From Siphonodentalium dalli (Eukaryota; Mollusca; Scaphopoda; Gadilida; Siphonodentaliidae): a stretch of 64,000 bases of DNA. The translations under genes were made by a program, and so were the position numbers. Numbering within the stretch: position 1 is the first letter of the stretch; every line of letters begins with the position of its first letter. Where the stretch lies: positions 134,729,990 through 134,793,989 of the forward strand of contig CP136067.1 of NCBI GenBank assembly GCA_032622095.1, read 5' to 3'. Of the stretch, positions 22,505 to 35,089 are shown piece after piece. Under the pieces are notes generated by a model that did no database searches, was not told the DNA's origin, and saw only the letters and a list, made by a program, of their open reading frames with translations.

Positions 22505-24894
22505 AATGCAAGTTCATCAACCGAGCCATACAATCCGTATGACATGTCAACCCAACAATTAGTACAACAAAACAAGCGTAAAAATAAGTCCAGTTGCGAT
22601 ACATATAACATATCAACCGAAAATTATGATCCTTTCGATATAACCACCCAAACCGACAGAAATAGCACAGACGAACAGAGCATGTCGATATAGGAAAATT
22701 AAATATTTAAACAACTACCATAATTAGATAACATACATAATCATAAAAGCAACTAACCTCATAAACTCAACTCTATATCCAAAAGCACGAAACGAAAACA
22801 GTTCACACAGGTATAAACTTTAACTGAATAAAACTCAACAACTTAACTCCAGGAAACAAACTGACAAAGTAAAAATTACCAATTTCTAACAAAAACGACC
22901 AGATCTATCCCGCGCGAAATGCAACGAATATTATTGGACAGTCTCGACCTATCATAAATAAATAGCACCCTGTCGTAAAAAGACACAATACAAAGAGAGA
23001 ATTGTCATCGCGCAAAACCAGGACTGCCAGACCATGTGCAGTGCATGTAACGCGATATGGCAATCACACACGCACCAAGTGGGTGACATATTTATTTTCA
23101 CCAACCCGCCCAGATGCACAAAATCGAGGCTTAATTAATCAAAGAAACCGACCCGAACTATACAAAGTGGGTTGGCCAATAATACAGAAATTTAACGCCA
23201 TGTACCCGTATATATCACGCACATGGCCCCCTCACAGCAAGGCAATATTTCATATCCAGGAAGTTATCACCTGGCGGCCAACACGCTTTATTATCGCCTC
23301 AATCAACAATTCGGGAGACGCGAATAACTTCGGCCTCTTCAAATTTCAGGCGAATTGCATGCATTCATTTAAATGCTAAATCAAATCAAGAAACATGAAG
23401 CATTTCCAGTCATACAAGTTTAAATGCCAAGTTCATAATTGTCAGACCGTTTTGCATCATTAGCACTCAGATAATAGCATGTGTCACGACGGACACATAT
23501 ACTAATTAAATTATTCACGCCCCATCTTCGGAATAATTATCACAGACACCGAATAAACAATTACGTCATAATGAATCGTGTTAATCACCACAACGGTAAT
23601 CATACACATAATCACGCGTAGTTACCACCCTGTGTTCAATCCAATGCAATAGCGACGATTCATAGCTAAAATTATCGCTGGTCCGGCCGGGTAGAATGTA
23701 GACCATTAAATTGATCCCGTACAGAAGTGCAGTCAAAGTCTGATCAACTTTGATTCCACATAGATCAAATGAACTAGTATAGAGGCCAGGAAACGCATCT
23801 CAACACATATGCGTAACCACTCTTCATATAAACATATCATGATTCATTATACTCCCAAAGATAGCTTTACCGGTTCAAGTTATCCAAATAATCACAATTA
23901 TATACCGCTTGTAAAATATCTTAATCTCAAGTGTCAAAATCGCCCCACGCTACATCGACAAATACAATTGTCACATGGCGGGGTATGACAATAACATAGG
24001 CTGAAATGATGGCCTACATTAAGGGACAAGCGCATATATCTGAGTATATAACTTTAATTGTGATGTAGCAATGCCAAGCATCAATGATGACCGAATCAAT
24101 CGATATTTTAACCGTACGCGCGCGATGTAAAACTTCAAACCCAAGTACCCAGTTGATATCGCACTCCAGTATAAATCATACGACATTATGTGAAAACAAA
24201 TTTATTTCTATGTCAACCACAAATAAATATCACATGAATGCAAATGGCAGCCCATGTTTGAAGCAATCGCACGAATCCCAATATTTTTATACACAAAGCA
24301 CGACTACCAACAGAGCCTACACCCCTCCCTCAATTTTTAAACCAAATGAGTCCCACCCGAATCATTTCAATGATGTAACAGTTCTCCCGATTTTTTTATT
24401 ATCATGATAATTTTAATCATTATTATCCAACTCCAGTTCCAAGTCATTACAACCGAATGCCTCCAAAAATTCAAGCTTTGCAAACGCACATCTTATCGCA
24501 ATAATGAAACAGTTTGTCCACAAGCCAGGAGCCGGAAGTGAACATTAGCGCTCGCCAATCGAGCACATCCATGAACTCTTGAACGAAGTATCGTTCACCC
24601 ATTTATTATTCAACATACTTATGATTGTATTACATGTATTCCAATGATTTATATTGATAACTTATATTATTACACTCATGTTATCTCATCATGCCAACTC
24701 TCCTTCAAAGAGTGGATAACCATAATCATCCAACCATAATGCAAATGGCTTCAACATGTACATAGATATATATATATATTCAATTGATACAATTTTTGCT
24801 GATGACCACACATCGTAACTTATATGCATACCGAAGTATCCAACCCTTAGATTTTAACACCAGTAGTCAAAATCTGAAAATAAGGGGGACCCTA
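22505..24894 (+). other. Long 3' non-coding region of the Ty3/Gypsy element
   Basis: About 2.4 kb between pol and the 3' LTR. Only short ORFs are seen, with no envelope signature. The purine-rich tract AAAATAAGGGGGA precedes the LTR. Confidence 0.75.
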
Positions 24895-25341
24895 TGTAGA
24901 GTAATGATCCCTGATACATACTAAACATATCTATCTTAACCGATGGGGGAGACAGGAATATAATCGAACTATAAGTGACCCCAACCAATTACCAAGGTCA
25001 TACTCGAAGAGGCCGCGACCTATGGGTTATGCAAGTCTAACCACAAAGGATTGATAGTCTTAGGTAATAATTCCCAGTTCACCCATGGGTCAGTACAGAC
25101 AAAGAGATACACTAATGACTGCTACCAGTCATTAGCGATATATAAACCAGACATTAATCTACTCTTCAATCAGTTTCGGCTCTTCAGACTAATTGGCAGA
25201 TGTCAACATCCACCCGCTAAATTAATAAGCGGCGTTCCTGTCTTTCCATCCATCCAAGATGATTCATAACATTGCTGTTGACTATACATTGATATTAGAT
25301 GTGAATAAATGATATACAAGAACTGACTTCATTCTTCCACA
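24895..25341 (+). repeat. 3' LTR of Ty3/Gypsy element
   Basis: Near-identical to 15747-16194. It is followed by ATGT, the target duplication. Confidence 0.93.
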
Positions 25342-27604
25342 ATGTCCTAATTTGCTTTCCAGAGTTATGCCCCTTACAATTTTTTTTTGGAAAAAGTTTG
25401 TGGCCAGATATTCTCCTATAAGAAGCCAAGCAGATGAATTCGGTTCTCGTAATCGTGTTAACTAACGAAAGGGTACGAATCGGGGAAATTTTCACCAAGG
25501 TCCGAACACAATTTGTTGACCTGGGGAGGGGTGCAAAATTTGACAATTTTTTTCTTGTCACCATTTTTACTGTCGTGTATCTTTACGACGTACTGATGCT
25601 ACACTGAAAGAATTTTGTAAATCGGTTGAGAAATTTCCAAGTTATAACACATCAAAACATGTACTAATAAAGTCCATGTGTTGAAAGTGCTTGTGCCCAG
25701 ATCTTCTCCTGGACGAAGCGCAACAGCTGGATTTGGTGTATGTGAGCGTCTTAAACATAGACAGAAGACGAAACCAGGAAATTTTGACTACCCAGTCTCA
25801 AACCTAACCCCGTTAACCAAGAAAGTGTCTATTCAAAATGTAATACACGAACTATGAACGAATGTTGTACATGCTCACGTCTCATTCAACAAACTAGCCT
25901 GTAACAAAGACGCGGCTGTTCCTTTCATCACGTCTTATTCAATACTGATTCATAAATTTCCCGTTATGCTACACACGAAACGGAGTCGACTTTTGGGGAA
26001 ACCAGAGTCCAAACGGGTCCAAATCAACCTGTTCCAGAAAAGTCGAACAACCCGTCTCGCGGGCCAGACTCATTCCTCTACGTGGGAACCGACAGAACTC
26101 TCATCGAATTCCAACAATCATTTCCAGAGTGGTATATTGGTATGAGTACATATCGGAGCTGTTATAAACCAAATAACTTGTATAATAAACCCACCGATTC
26201 GTAAATTTTGTAGCCAATGGTGTGTGCTAAATTATAATTTTATCGTGTATAGTGTGTCATGAACTATCTGCGTGCATTTCACTTTTGTATTTTCTTTCGC
26301 ATCTTCAACGCACTGCATCTCATATACAACCAAACAAAATACAAAAATTACATTAATAGGATCAAAAAAGGCTTATTTATACGATGTATACTTATACTAA
26401 CGTAAAGACGACGTATATCCAATTATTTCATTTGCGATAACGATAAAACACATAGAAAAATGCAAACATCATCATTTTGTAATAACAATTTGTATATTGT
26501 CATACACCGTAGGATATTGCAAATGGACATTCAATTCTTTCTGTTAGTATATTTCTGCCAAATTAGAAATGACTCCCTTTATACTTTCACAAAATAAAAC
26601 ACCACTGATAGTTTCGTACCCGTCATTTATGTCTTGTCAGCAAGCAAACGTGAAACAAACGCTCATTATTCCTACCATATAGGGAATATACTTACAGAGA
26701 ACGCTCTTTTCTGTTCGTTTACGTTCATACCCCATGGATATTTTTGTGTGTGTTGTTGTTGTTTATCGTGACTGTTGAATATACCGTGAAATTCATTTTA
26801 TTCTTCGGATTCAACGTTCATTGATCGCGGTACATGTTCTGTGCTTGTTCAAACCACTTATCTGCCCATGTGGGACAAGACTTGTGAGAACGGGACGGAT
26901 ATTTTCGGAGTTAGTAACATCCAACATCGGGAAATCGTCAAATTGGAGTCGTGTTTCAATGTTGGAATTCTGCAAATGTGCAGTGCTAAAGAGTACGACA
27001 TTAAAGCATTCTCATTAATCTTCCGATTATACGTGCATTGATGTGGAGTGTTCAGGTACCATTTATATTAGAATTGTTACCTGTATTATACCCCTGCAAT
27101 AAGTTGTGAGTGGGGTGAGAATTGTATAGGCCTACAGGAATCAGCTTGTCCGTCCGTCCGTCCGTCCGTCCGTTCATTAATATATATATCTAATTGTCCC
27201 GATAGATTTGGGAGGAATATAGTAATCAACATGTCTGTCCGTGCGTGCGTCTGAGATGGTTTCTGATTGATAACTTTAGTATTAGTTAACTGATTCGTAA
27301 GTGGCATGTTCGTTATATTTCTACAATGCGAGAGTTGGGGTATAGTAGAACTTCATTTATCCAAATATTCGCCTTTATCACATTCGCCTTTATCACATTC
27401 CGAATGTATTGATTTCATAGAGATGTGAGGAATTAATGGACTGTCCCGTTATGCAGAAGGATACAGCAGGGTGCTCTCTAAACTACAGTCAGAACAAGAC
27501 GCGTAATATGTTGGACGACATATGTGACCCAGTTCGCCATAACATTAACAAGCTGAGCAACGTGGTCGCCACGTTGCGATGTAAGGAATACATGTAGTAT
27601 TTAG
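25342..27604. other. Intergenic DNA with dispersed repeat and simple repeat
   Basis: 25342-25560 holds a CAGAGTTATGCCCCTT-type dispersed repeat. A (TCCG)n tract lies at about 27147-27174. 26840-27045 has two overlapping short + ORFs with no recognised family. No gene can be supported. Confidence 0.45.
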
Positions 27605-27710
27605 AATATATCTATTGCACAGGGGCCTGTATCGCGCTCACATTCGTTCCCGCCCCTTTGCACTGTCCATATATGCCGCTTCTATATACTCGAGTACGCG
27701 TTAATGGTAG
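27605..27710 (+). repeat. Left arm of a foldback element split by an LTR element
   Basis: It matches the reverse complement of 32322-32425 over about 105 bp with scattered mismatches, for example CGTTAATGGTAG versus CTACCATTAACG at the inner ends. Confidence 0.75.
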
Positions 27711-27867
27711 TGTAATGTTCGTTACTTGTGGACATTACTATTGTTAACTAAGTTGATGAAACACGAACCAACTCAAACCAACTCAAACGCACATAAAAAT
27801 ATAGGTTCCTTATTTTATGGACCCAAACAAAACGTTTATATATAACGCAGTCTATATGGACATTACA
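27711..27867 (-). repeat. 3' LTR of the older Ty3/Gypsy element
   Basis: On the + strand it begins TGTAATGTTCGTTACTTG and ends GGACATTACA. It is matched by 32132-32295. Confidence 0.88.
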
Positions 27868-27908
27868 CCACCCATTTAGTTTAAATTTTAAGAGCACGTC
27901 TTTCAAAC

Positions 27909-30426
27909 CTAGTCCAAGACATAGTCACTATATCGCGCGGGTGGTCTTCTGTCTCTTGTAATTCGAACCGGTATCACTACTTCTGGTTCCACGTCAACGT
28001 CATCCGTTGGCTGTACGTCAAATGAGCAATCATTGTCCGCACTGTGAACACTTTGACGCTCCCCTACATACGAACCATTTCCATTTCCGATGAACCTTTT
28101 AAATTGTGAAGAATTACGTGTCACAGTCCTATGACTATTTTGTCCAGTGATCATCGACCCATTCACATCGATCACTTCATATGTGTCTTTTTCATATGGT
28201 GGGGTCAGTTTATTTTTCTTTCGTTGTCGAACCAATACGCGATCTCCAATTTTAAATTCATGCTCACGAACATACGATTTGGAATCAGCTCCCTCCTTCA
28301 TTTTGTCCTTTGATCGCTTATCTTTCAAACGAGCATCTTCATCAGTTACTGGATCGTCTTTTACCATACCTGGGATCTTTGTGTTCATTGGTCGACCGAA
28401 CAAAAGTGCATATGGCGATTTTCCTGTTGAGCAATGCGGAGCCGCTCTATAGTTTCTTAAAAACTGAAACGGTTCATCTTTCCAATTACGGTTTTCCACA
28501 TGCGCGGTCTGTACTGCTTTTTTTTAGTGAAGCCATAAACCTCTCGATTTCACTATTTGCCAGGGGATGTTCAGGGGTAATTTTGCGATGGTGGAACCCC
28601 ATAGAGTTCGCATAATCTTGAAAAGCACCACTGTTGAATGGTGGTCCATTGTCACTTCTGATTTCTCTCGGTGTAGAGTACTCTGCTAGAATTTGGTCCA
28701 ACTTTGGAATCGCCGTTTCTGCAGACGTTGATCTGATCACTTCTACTACTGGGAATCTAGAATAATCATCCATTATAGCAAACAGATAATCTCCAGATGG
28801 GAAAGGCCCACAAAAATCCATTGATAAACAACGCCACGGACCATCAGGTAACTCCGACATTTTCGCTGGTTCGGCACTTGGAGTGTAGGTACATACTTGA
28901 CAAGCTGGGCATTGTTTCACAAAATGTTCGGTCATTTTGTCGATACCAGAGAACCAAAATCGATCGCGGAGATACTGCTTTGTTTTGATTATACCCAAGT
29001 GTCCTTCGTGTGCTAATTTAACCACAACTTCCTGTAATTTCTCCGGAATCACAATTCTCTCCCCTCGCAATATAATTCCATCAACCAGGGTAAGTTCGCT
29101 CAATATGGGTTTAAATACTTTAAGTTCCTGATCTTTATCCAAACATATTGAATCGCCTTGAAGGACTCTCATCAGCTTTGACAAAACGCTATCATTGTCA
29201 GTCTCAGACTTTATCTTCTGAAGAGTAATGGCATCTGGAATGATTGAGGATATCAAACAAATGAACTGGTCAGCTTCTAATTCAGTTTCATGGTCTGCTA
29301 AAGGATGTCGGCTCAAATAGTCTACTACACATTTTCGTCCAGGTCGATATTTCACCACAAAATCATATTTTAGTAGCCGTAATCTCATTCTTTCAATCCT
29401 TGCTGATGTCTGGGACTTTGGATTGTTGTATAACGTTTGCAAAGGTTCATGATCAGATAATGCCGTGAATTTCTTGCCCAGAAGATAACCTTCAAACTTT
29501 GTACATGCAAACAAAACTGCTACAGCTTCGCGTTCAATGTGTGCATATTTCTGTTCGGTTGGGGTTAAACTTCGACTTGAATACGCCACTGGTCGGAAAT
29601 TTCTTGCTTCATCTACTTGACTGACCATAGCTCCAACTCCGAATGGGCTTGCGTCAACGTGGACTTTGTGATAATAAGCCATGTGTGTGTGAGCTGTCAG
29701 GGAACTGTTTATATCATCGAACTCCTTCTGGTGATCCAATGTCCAGTCCCATGGTTTACCCTTCAACAACAGTTCACGAAGTTTGTGTGTCCGACTACTA
29801 TAGTTATTGATGAAACGAGCACTGTAGTTGCAATTACCGAGATAACTACGCAGGTCTGAAACATTTGTTGGTGGCTTTGCTTCTTTCAGGGCTTCGATTT
29901 TTGTTTGAGCTGGCGACATGCCTTCTTCAGAAAAAACGAACCCAAAGAACTCTATTGACTTTGTGTTGAAACAACATTTGTCTTTGTTAATGGTTAGTCC
30001 GACATCGTATAGTCGCTGTAATGCAGCTTCTAGTGCTTTTTGATGATTTGCTTTATTATCCCCGAATATAATGATGTCATCGTGTACATTAAGAACTCCC
30101 GGTATATCTAAAAATGTCTTTCTGAGGATCTCATGGAATTCCTCGGATGCAGACTTTGTTCCGTAGTTTAGGCGCTTATATCGCATAAGTCCTTTGTGAG
30201 TTGAAAATGTCGTGATATATCGGCTTTCTTCAGACAGGTAAATGTGATGAAACGAATCCCGAAGATCAACTCTTGAAAACACAGTTGCGCCATTTAATCC
30301 ATATGCTATTTCCTCTATGGTTGGTACCGGGTGACGTGTTCGCTTTATTGCCTTATTGGGTAATCTCATATCCAGACAGAAACGAATCGAACCATTCCGT
30401 CTGCGGGTAATAACTGGAGGAGTCAA
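27909..30426 (-). other. RT, RNase H and integrase region of the older Ty3/Gypsy element
   Basis: Minus-strand coding stretch with reverse transcriptase at about 30420-29850, RNase H about 29680-29330, integrase zinc finger near 29000 and core about 28850-28560, and the integrase tail to 27909. Part of the fossil element. Confidence 0.88.
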
Positions 30427-31948
30427 CCAATCTGTAAGACCCGAAACTTCTTCTTAGCACATCGGCATCTTTTAATCTTTTTATTTGATTCTCCACTCCT
30501 GCTTGCAGATTGAAAGGAATTCTCCTGTGCTTTTGTGCCACTGGCTTGACAGATGTGTCGATGTGGAGTGTCACTTCTGCAGTTTTGTGCTTGCTAATGC
30601 CATTGAATATGTCACTAAATTTATCCACTAAAGACGCGGTCTCCATCATGTTAACTTGTAATGTTTCTGGAGGAGTATTTATTTTGTTCTCCTCATTTGT
30701 AACAGAAAGGACATCACGATTACACACAGTCTCGTTTTCGGCAAACACATCTGGTTTAATCTTCATTATTTCTAATTGCGAAGCCGTCTTATATCCCATA
30801 ATTGGTGTGACACTGTGCTGCACATCTATTATAACTAACTCCGCTGTTTGACATGAGCCAGTATGTGTTATGTTCGTTGTGTACTTTCCTTCAATTGGAA
30901 TTTGGTTATCTGGGAAACCTTTAATTGTATAATTGCATGGTGACAGTTTAGCATTTGGTAGAACTCTCTTGAATGTATTTATATCCATCAAGTTCACATC
31001 TGACCCTGTGTCAATAAGAAATTCGACATACTGATTATTTATTTCGACTTTTGTTATGGGTCTTGTTTCGTTTATTTCAAAACATTGTAGAATTCTGGAA
31101 TGTTGTGTGCTTTCAGACTTGCGGTTGTTAAAACTGGAACTAACATCGCCTCGATTTTCTACACATGCTACTCGCTTGCGGAAACAGTATTTAGCAAAAT
31201 GATGAAGTCCTCGACAGTTTCGACAAACTATGTTATGAGCCGGACAATTTGATTGGCCGCCAGAATGAGGCCATTTATTTCCACAACCTTTACACATATA
31301 ACCACTTGAACCATAACCATGTGTTACTGATGACGCATTCTCTGGTCTATACTGCTGTCGTTGAATTTCCATAACACTGTTTTCTTGGGTTCCTTTCATC
31401 ACATGAGCTTGTTCAACTGCTCTTTCTTTTTCTCTTAAATTAGTAAGAGTCGTGGTAAGGTCCCATTTTCCCACAAATGACCGTGTGCAGAATGAATCAC
31501 CACAGCTGAGAAGCACCTGTAAAATCATCTCAGTATCTTCTTGATCCTTATATTCGCAGAACGCTGCTGCTTGTTTGAGACGAAACAAGAATTTTTCCAA
31601 GGATTCTCCAGACTCTCGTTTCAGCTGTCTAAATTTATACCGTTCGAATACGTTATTTAACTTTGGAACCAAGTAACCATTTAGAGCATCCTTCGCCTGT
31701 TTATACGTATCTCATGTGTTAGGGATTGTCTGGAATATTCTATGCACCTCCGATCCTGCATGATTCAGAAGAAATCTTAGTTGTTTGTCTTCTTTTATTC
31801 CACTAGCCCCAACCATTATTTCAAATTCACTCAACCGCTGTTGCCATCTGGGTCCTATATTCAGAGAATCAGTCTCTATCACAAAGTTGCCAGGGCTCAT
31901 TGTTGTCGGCATCATAACTGCCATCTTGATTATATACTTAATGTTCAA
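30427..31948 (-). other. gag and protease region of the older Ty3/Gypsy element
   Basis: Minus-strand coding stretch with two Cys/His knuckles (about 31300-31180) and an aspartic protease motif (FLIDTGSDVNLMD, about 31020-30980). Part of the fossil element. Confidence 0.82.
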
Positions 31949-32131
31949 CTACTTGTTTCCGGGTTTTAGCACAATAACTGTCCGTTTCCGATTCCGGGGT
32001 TGTTTTTTTTACAAAATATGTGCGTGGATTCTTTCTTTCCCGATTTCCCCTAAATATTTCAGTTTATTACAACATTTTTATTATAGAACACAGTCCACAC
32101 ACACGGGGGGAAACACATAATTCGTCGCCAT

Positions 32132-32295
32132 TGTAATGTTCGTTACTTGTGGACAATACTATTGTTAACTAAGTTGATGAAACACGAACATACTTTTATT
32201 CGTAACCAACTCAAACGCACATAAAAATATAGGTTCCTTATTTTAGGGACCCAAGCAAAATGTTTATATATAACGCAGTCTATATGGACATTACA
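32132..32295 (-). repeat. 5' LTR of the older Ty3/Gypsy element
   Basis: Begins TGTAATGTTCGTTACTTG and ends GGACATTACA on the + strand. It is slightly longer than its partner because of an indel. Confidence 0.88.
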
Positions 32296-32321
32296 GATAG
32301 TACAATAAGGACCTTATTATT

Positions 32322-32425
32322 CTACCATTAACGTGAAGCAGGCGCGTATATAGAGGAGGTGTATATTGGCAGCGCAAAAGGGGGGTGGGCAACTGAGCGC
32401 GTTACAGGTCCCTGTGATCTATTGT
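32322..32425 (-). repeat. Right arm of the foldback element split by the LTR element
   Basis: The reverse complement of this stretch matches 27605-27710. Together they outline an older inverted-repeat DNA element of roughly 250 bp before the LTR insertion. Confidence 0.75.
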
Positions 32426-32915
32426 ATAAATAAAGGGATATACAGTGGACCAATGTACTCTCCAAGCCACCAATAACTTCAAGGGCTGGCATTTTCCCCC
32501 CATATTCTCAGTGTTGAATAGGTCGGTATACTATACACAGTTATGCATTGGATTCATTATGTTAAGCCATCGTGAATTTGTCCTTGCTTGTTTTATGTAG
32601 TTATGGCCCTTAAACCGACCTCTCACATGTGTCGACAATTTATTGTAGAGTATCTCCGGAATGCTTTGACGTAGCGGAATGGGACAAATTATCTTCATTT
32701 CTAAAAAATGTGGCTGTTATCATAATATTGACGGGGAGGGGTGTTCAATGTTCAAATTCTCTCCAATCGCGACCAAACATTAATGGAATGCATGTTCTAC
32801 CTGACACCCCGATATCGATGCCGTGAACATTTTGTAATTGGTTTAAAATTGACCGAGTTACCGTTGAAAAATATTGAACAAATTAATCACCCCCCTCTCT
32901 CTCTAATTGAGGAAC
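32426..32915. other. Intergenic, nothing recognised
   Basis: Contains a TAGTTATGGCCCTTAA dispersed-repeat motif near 32598. No coding evidence. Confidence 0.4.
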
Positions 32916-33077
32916 ATGGCGAATAGAGGAGCCAAATATTTATTGCATTTTCCAGATGAGAAGAGTGATTCGGACCGAAATGTTCCACTTGAAAGTGTTT
33001 TGTCCCAGCTGTTACCAACGTATGACTGGGACAAAACAATCCGATATTTTTCCTGCCAAATCAAAACGGGCGAATGA
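32916..33077 (+). CDS. Possible small ORF or first exon, 53 residues, unknown function
   Basis: The sequence GGAACATGGCGAATAGAGG gives an ATG in fair context, followed by 53 codons to TGA. The product begins MANRGAKYLLHFPDEKSDSD and ends WDKTIRYFSCQIKTGE. Composition is protein-like, and the opening recalls first exons of some regulatory proteins, but I do not recognise the family. A good acceptor-like TTGCATTTTCCAG lies inside (ends at 32955), so this could instead be a terminal exon. It could also be chance. Confidence 0.3.
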   Translation: MANRGAKYLLHFPDEKSDSDRNVPLESVLSQLLPTYDWDKTIRYFSCQIKTGE

Positions 33078-33224
33078 AGGACGGATGTTAAAGGTGGATT
33101 ATCTCTTTGTAAACATGTATTATATAGTTACCGGGGTATAAAATATTAGAAATGAATCGAAGACTCCTGTCTAGAAATGCTTCTTTCGATTAATATTGAT
33201 TTGATTGCGAATATTTTGAGCTAA

Positions 33225-33378
33225 AAAAAAAGGTGTGGTTGTTTAATTATTGAACAATAGTGGTTACTGTTAACATATACCAGAAATGTTATTGTTTAAT
33301 TGTATCACAAATACACGTTAATTATACTCTTTATCGCTTATAACTATGGAATAAAACAATACAATCAATCAATCTGGG
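33225..33378 (+). mobile_element. Probable LINE 3' tail
   Basis: An AT-rich stretch ends GGAATAAAACAATACAATCA and continues as ATCAATC, the kind of short tandem tail that closes many animal LINEs. No coding part is attached. Confidence 0.4.
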
Positions 33379-35055
33379 ACATCTGGGACATTTGATGTTC
33401 GGTACGTATCTATAAAAACAACCTAATGCTACCTATCATTATATGATATCGCTTGAATTGGGTGTTCTAAAAATAGACAAATAAAGTGTCCCAATTAATC
33501 ATCTCATTTCATAATAAAATATTCGAAATAAAATAGATAGTAATTGATAGAAGCCTTTCCGGACAGGGGTATTCAATTCATAGTTATTATTCTAGACTCA
33601 TGCAACCATTTCAAATTTGTTATTTAAAGAGATAATCCATCTTTAATGCAGGGACATGTACGTCGGTATACTGTCGGATTGCCCACCAAGGTTGACCACA
33701 AAGCAACCTGCCCAACGGAGAGCTCGCTTCGGGAGGGTTCAGACTTTAGGCAAATTCCGTAGAAACTTAGAGGGGGGGGTCAAATTCGCCAATCCAGATA
33801 AAACTAAACCAAAGAGAGGATGTGAATGGTAGTAGTACCTATGTGCAACTTTAGTGCGATTTTCTAAGTTTTTTTTAGCGAACGAGTATAGAATGTTGCA
33901 CGGACGTTTATTATATATACTATCACCGTCATAATCAAGTAATAATATTACCTTAATAATTATTGCTTGGCTTTTATTATACTCTGTCTCCATCATGATC
34001 GAGTAATAGCACGGGGTATGAACTGCTGCGCGAGGCTGATACCTCTTCCGATCTTAGGTCCAGTTCTTATCCGATCTGGTCAAGGCGATCTGGTCAAGGT
34101 CACTGGGAATTTTCCCCATGGTAAATAACGCAAATTTTACGCAACAGAGATATATATGCAGTTCATTTGTGTATATACATTGCCAACTACCTCAACTATC
34201 AAGGCATACTAGTTGGAAATTGCTAAGTAAATGTGGAATAGTATAATTGTATCCATTTTAAGAAATGTTCCAGTTCACTATTGGTGGTCCCAGTTCACCA
34301 TTGATAAGATCCGTTCACTACATGAACATCTATTCAACAGATTTTTGGTAAAATAAGTCTGCACATTTGTTTGAACTAAACGTCACACTACACTAACTTT
34401 TGTTTGAATTTAATCGCCAATTGTTATTGCGGTACGGTAGTTTGGTACATGGTGTAAAGCACGTCTGTTTTGGACCAAGTACAAACAACTCGCAAGTGAA
34501 CTGGACACGGATCGATAGTGAATTGGACCGAAACTCACAAGTGGATCTTTTCTCATGGAGCAGTTCCTACCCCGTGAATAGTATTGCAACTATTAATAGT
34601 ATAAGTAGAGAACTATATCGTGCATCAGGTTTTATATAGCAGACATGTTTGTGATCGCTTCAGTTAATAAACTAGGTGTATACATACACAAAGTGCATAC
34701 ATGTACTCAGTCACGGCCATTATAATCGCGCTCTCGCACCAGGTGTGGATCGACCTTTACTGACTTAGCTTTAAATAATCGTTGTCACCAGCAGGTGTGT
34801 TTCCACTGGCCGTTGAAATAACTGACCCGACAAATTGATAAACCGACACTGGCAAATTACAGATCGGCATTGATTTAAAATTTGGCACTTCAGTGTTGGA
34901 CAGACTATAACACTCTGCATCTTTCACGAGAATATACCATCCAATTGCAGATGTAATTTTTAACATCTCAAGTTTTTTATTTGAAATATAGGTACAAGAC
35001 AGAAACACATACGTTTATAAAGAACACGCACGTATTCTTTATTCCCGTTGCCAAT

Positions 35056-35058
<3 letters not shown>
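33379..35058. other. Intergenic, nothing recognised
   Basis: Contains short duplicated phrases (GGTCAAGGCGATCTGGTCAA near 34078; CAGTTCAC blocks near 34270-34300). A 79-codon + ORF (34400-34639) and an 83-codon minus ORF (35008-34757) have no family match or gene context. Confidence 0.4.

Positions 35059-35086
<28 letters not shown>
35059..35086. repeat. (AT)n microsatellite
   Basis: An uninterrupted alternating AT run of about 28 bp. Confidence 0.95.

Positions 35087-35089
<3 letters not shown>

Larger units (their letters stand above)
15747..25341 (+). mobile_element. Ty3/Gypsy LTR retrotransposon, young and nearly whole
   Basis: Fossil retroelement. LTRs of 448 and 447 bp (TG...CA) differ at about three sites by eye, pointing to recent insertion. 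A 4-bp ATGT duplication flanks it. The parts are an untranslated leader with about 93-bp tandem repeats, gag with a CCHC zinc knuckle, a long pol (protease, RT, RNase H, integrase in Ty3/Gypsy order), about 2.4 kb of non-coding DNA, a purine-rich tract and the 3' LTR. No envelope-like gene is seen. It looks whole or close to it, with perhaps one or two breaks, all in gag if real. Confidence 0.93.
27711..32295 (-). mobile_element. Ty3/Gypsy LTR retrotransposon, older and broken, inside a foldback element
   Basis: Fossil retroelement on the minus strand. Short LTRs (about 157 and 164 bp, TG...CA) differ by several substitutions and one complex indel, so it is older than the 15.7-kb element. A 5-bp imperfect duplication (GGTAG/GATAG) flanks it. 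In sense order: a TGGCGACGAA primer-binding-like site, gag with zinc knuckles, protease, RT, RNase H and integrase. The layout resembles metazoan Mag/K02A2.6-type Gypsy elements (tentative). The coding part is spread over several frames, about three breaks. Confidence 0.92.
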
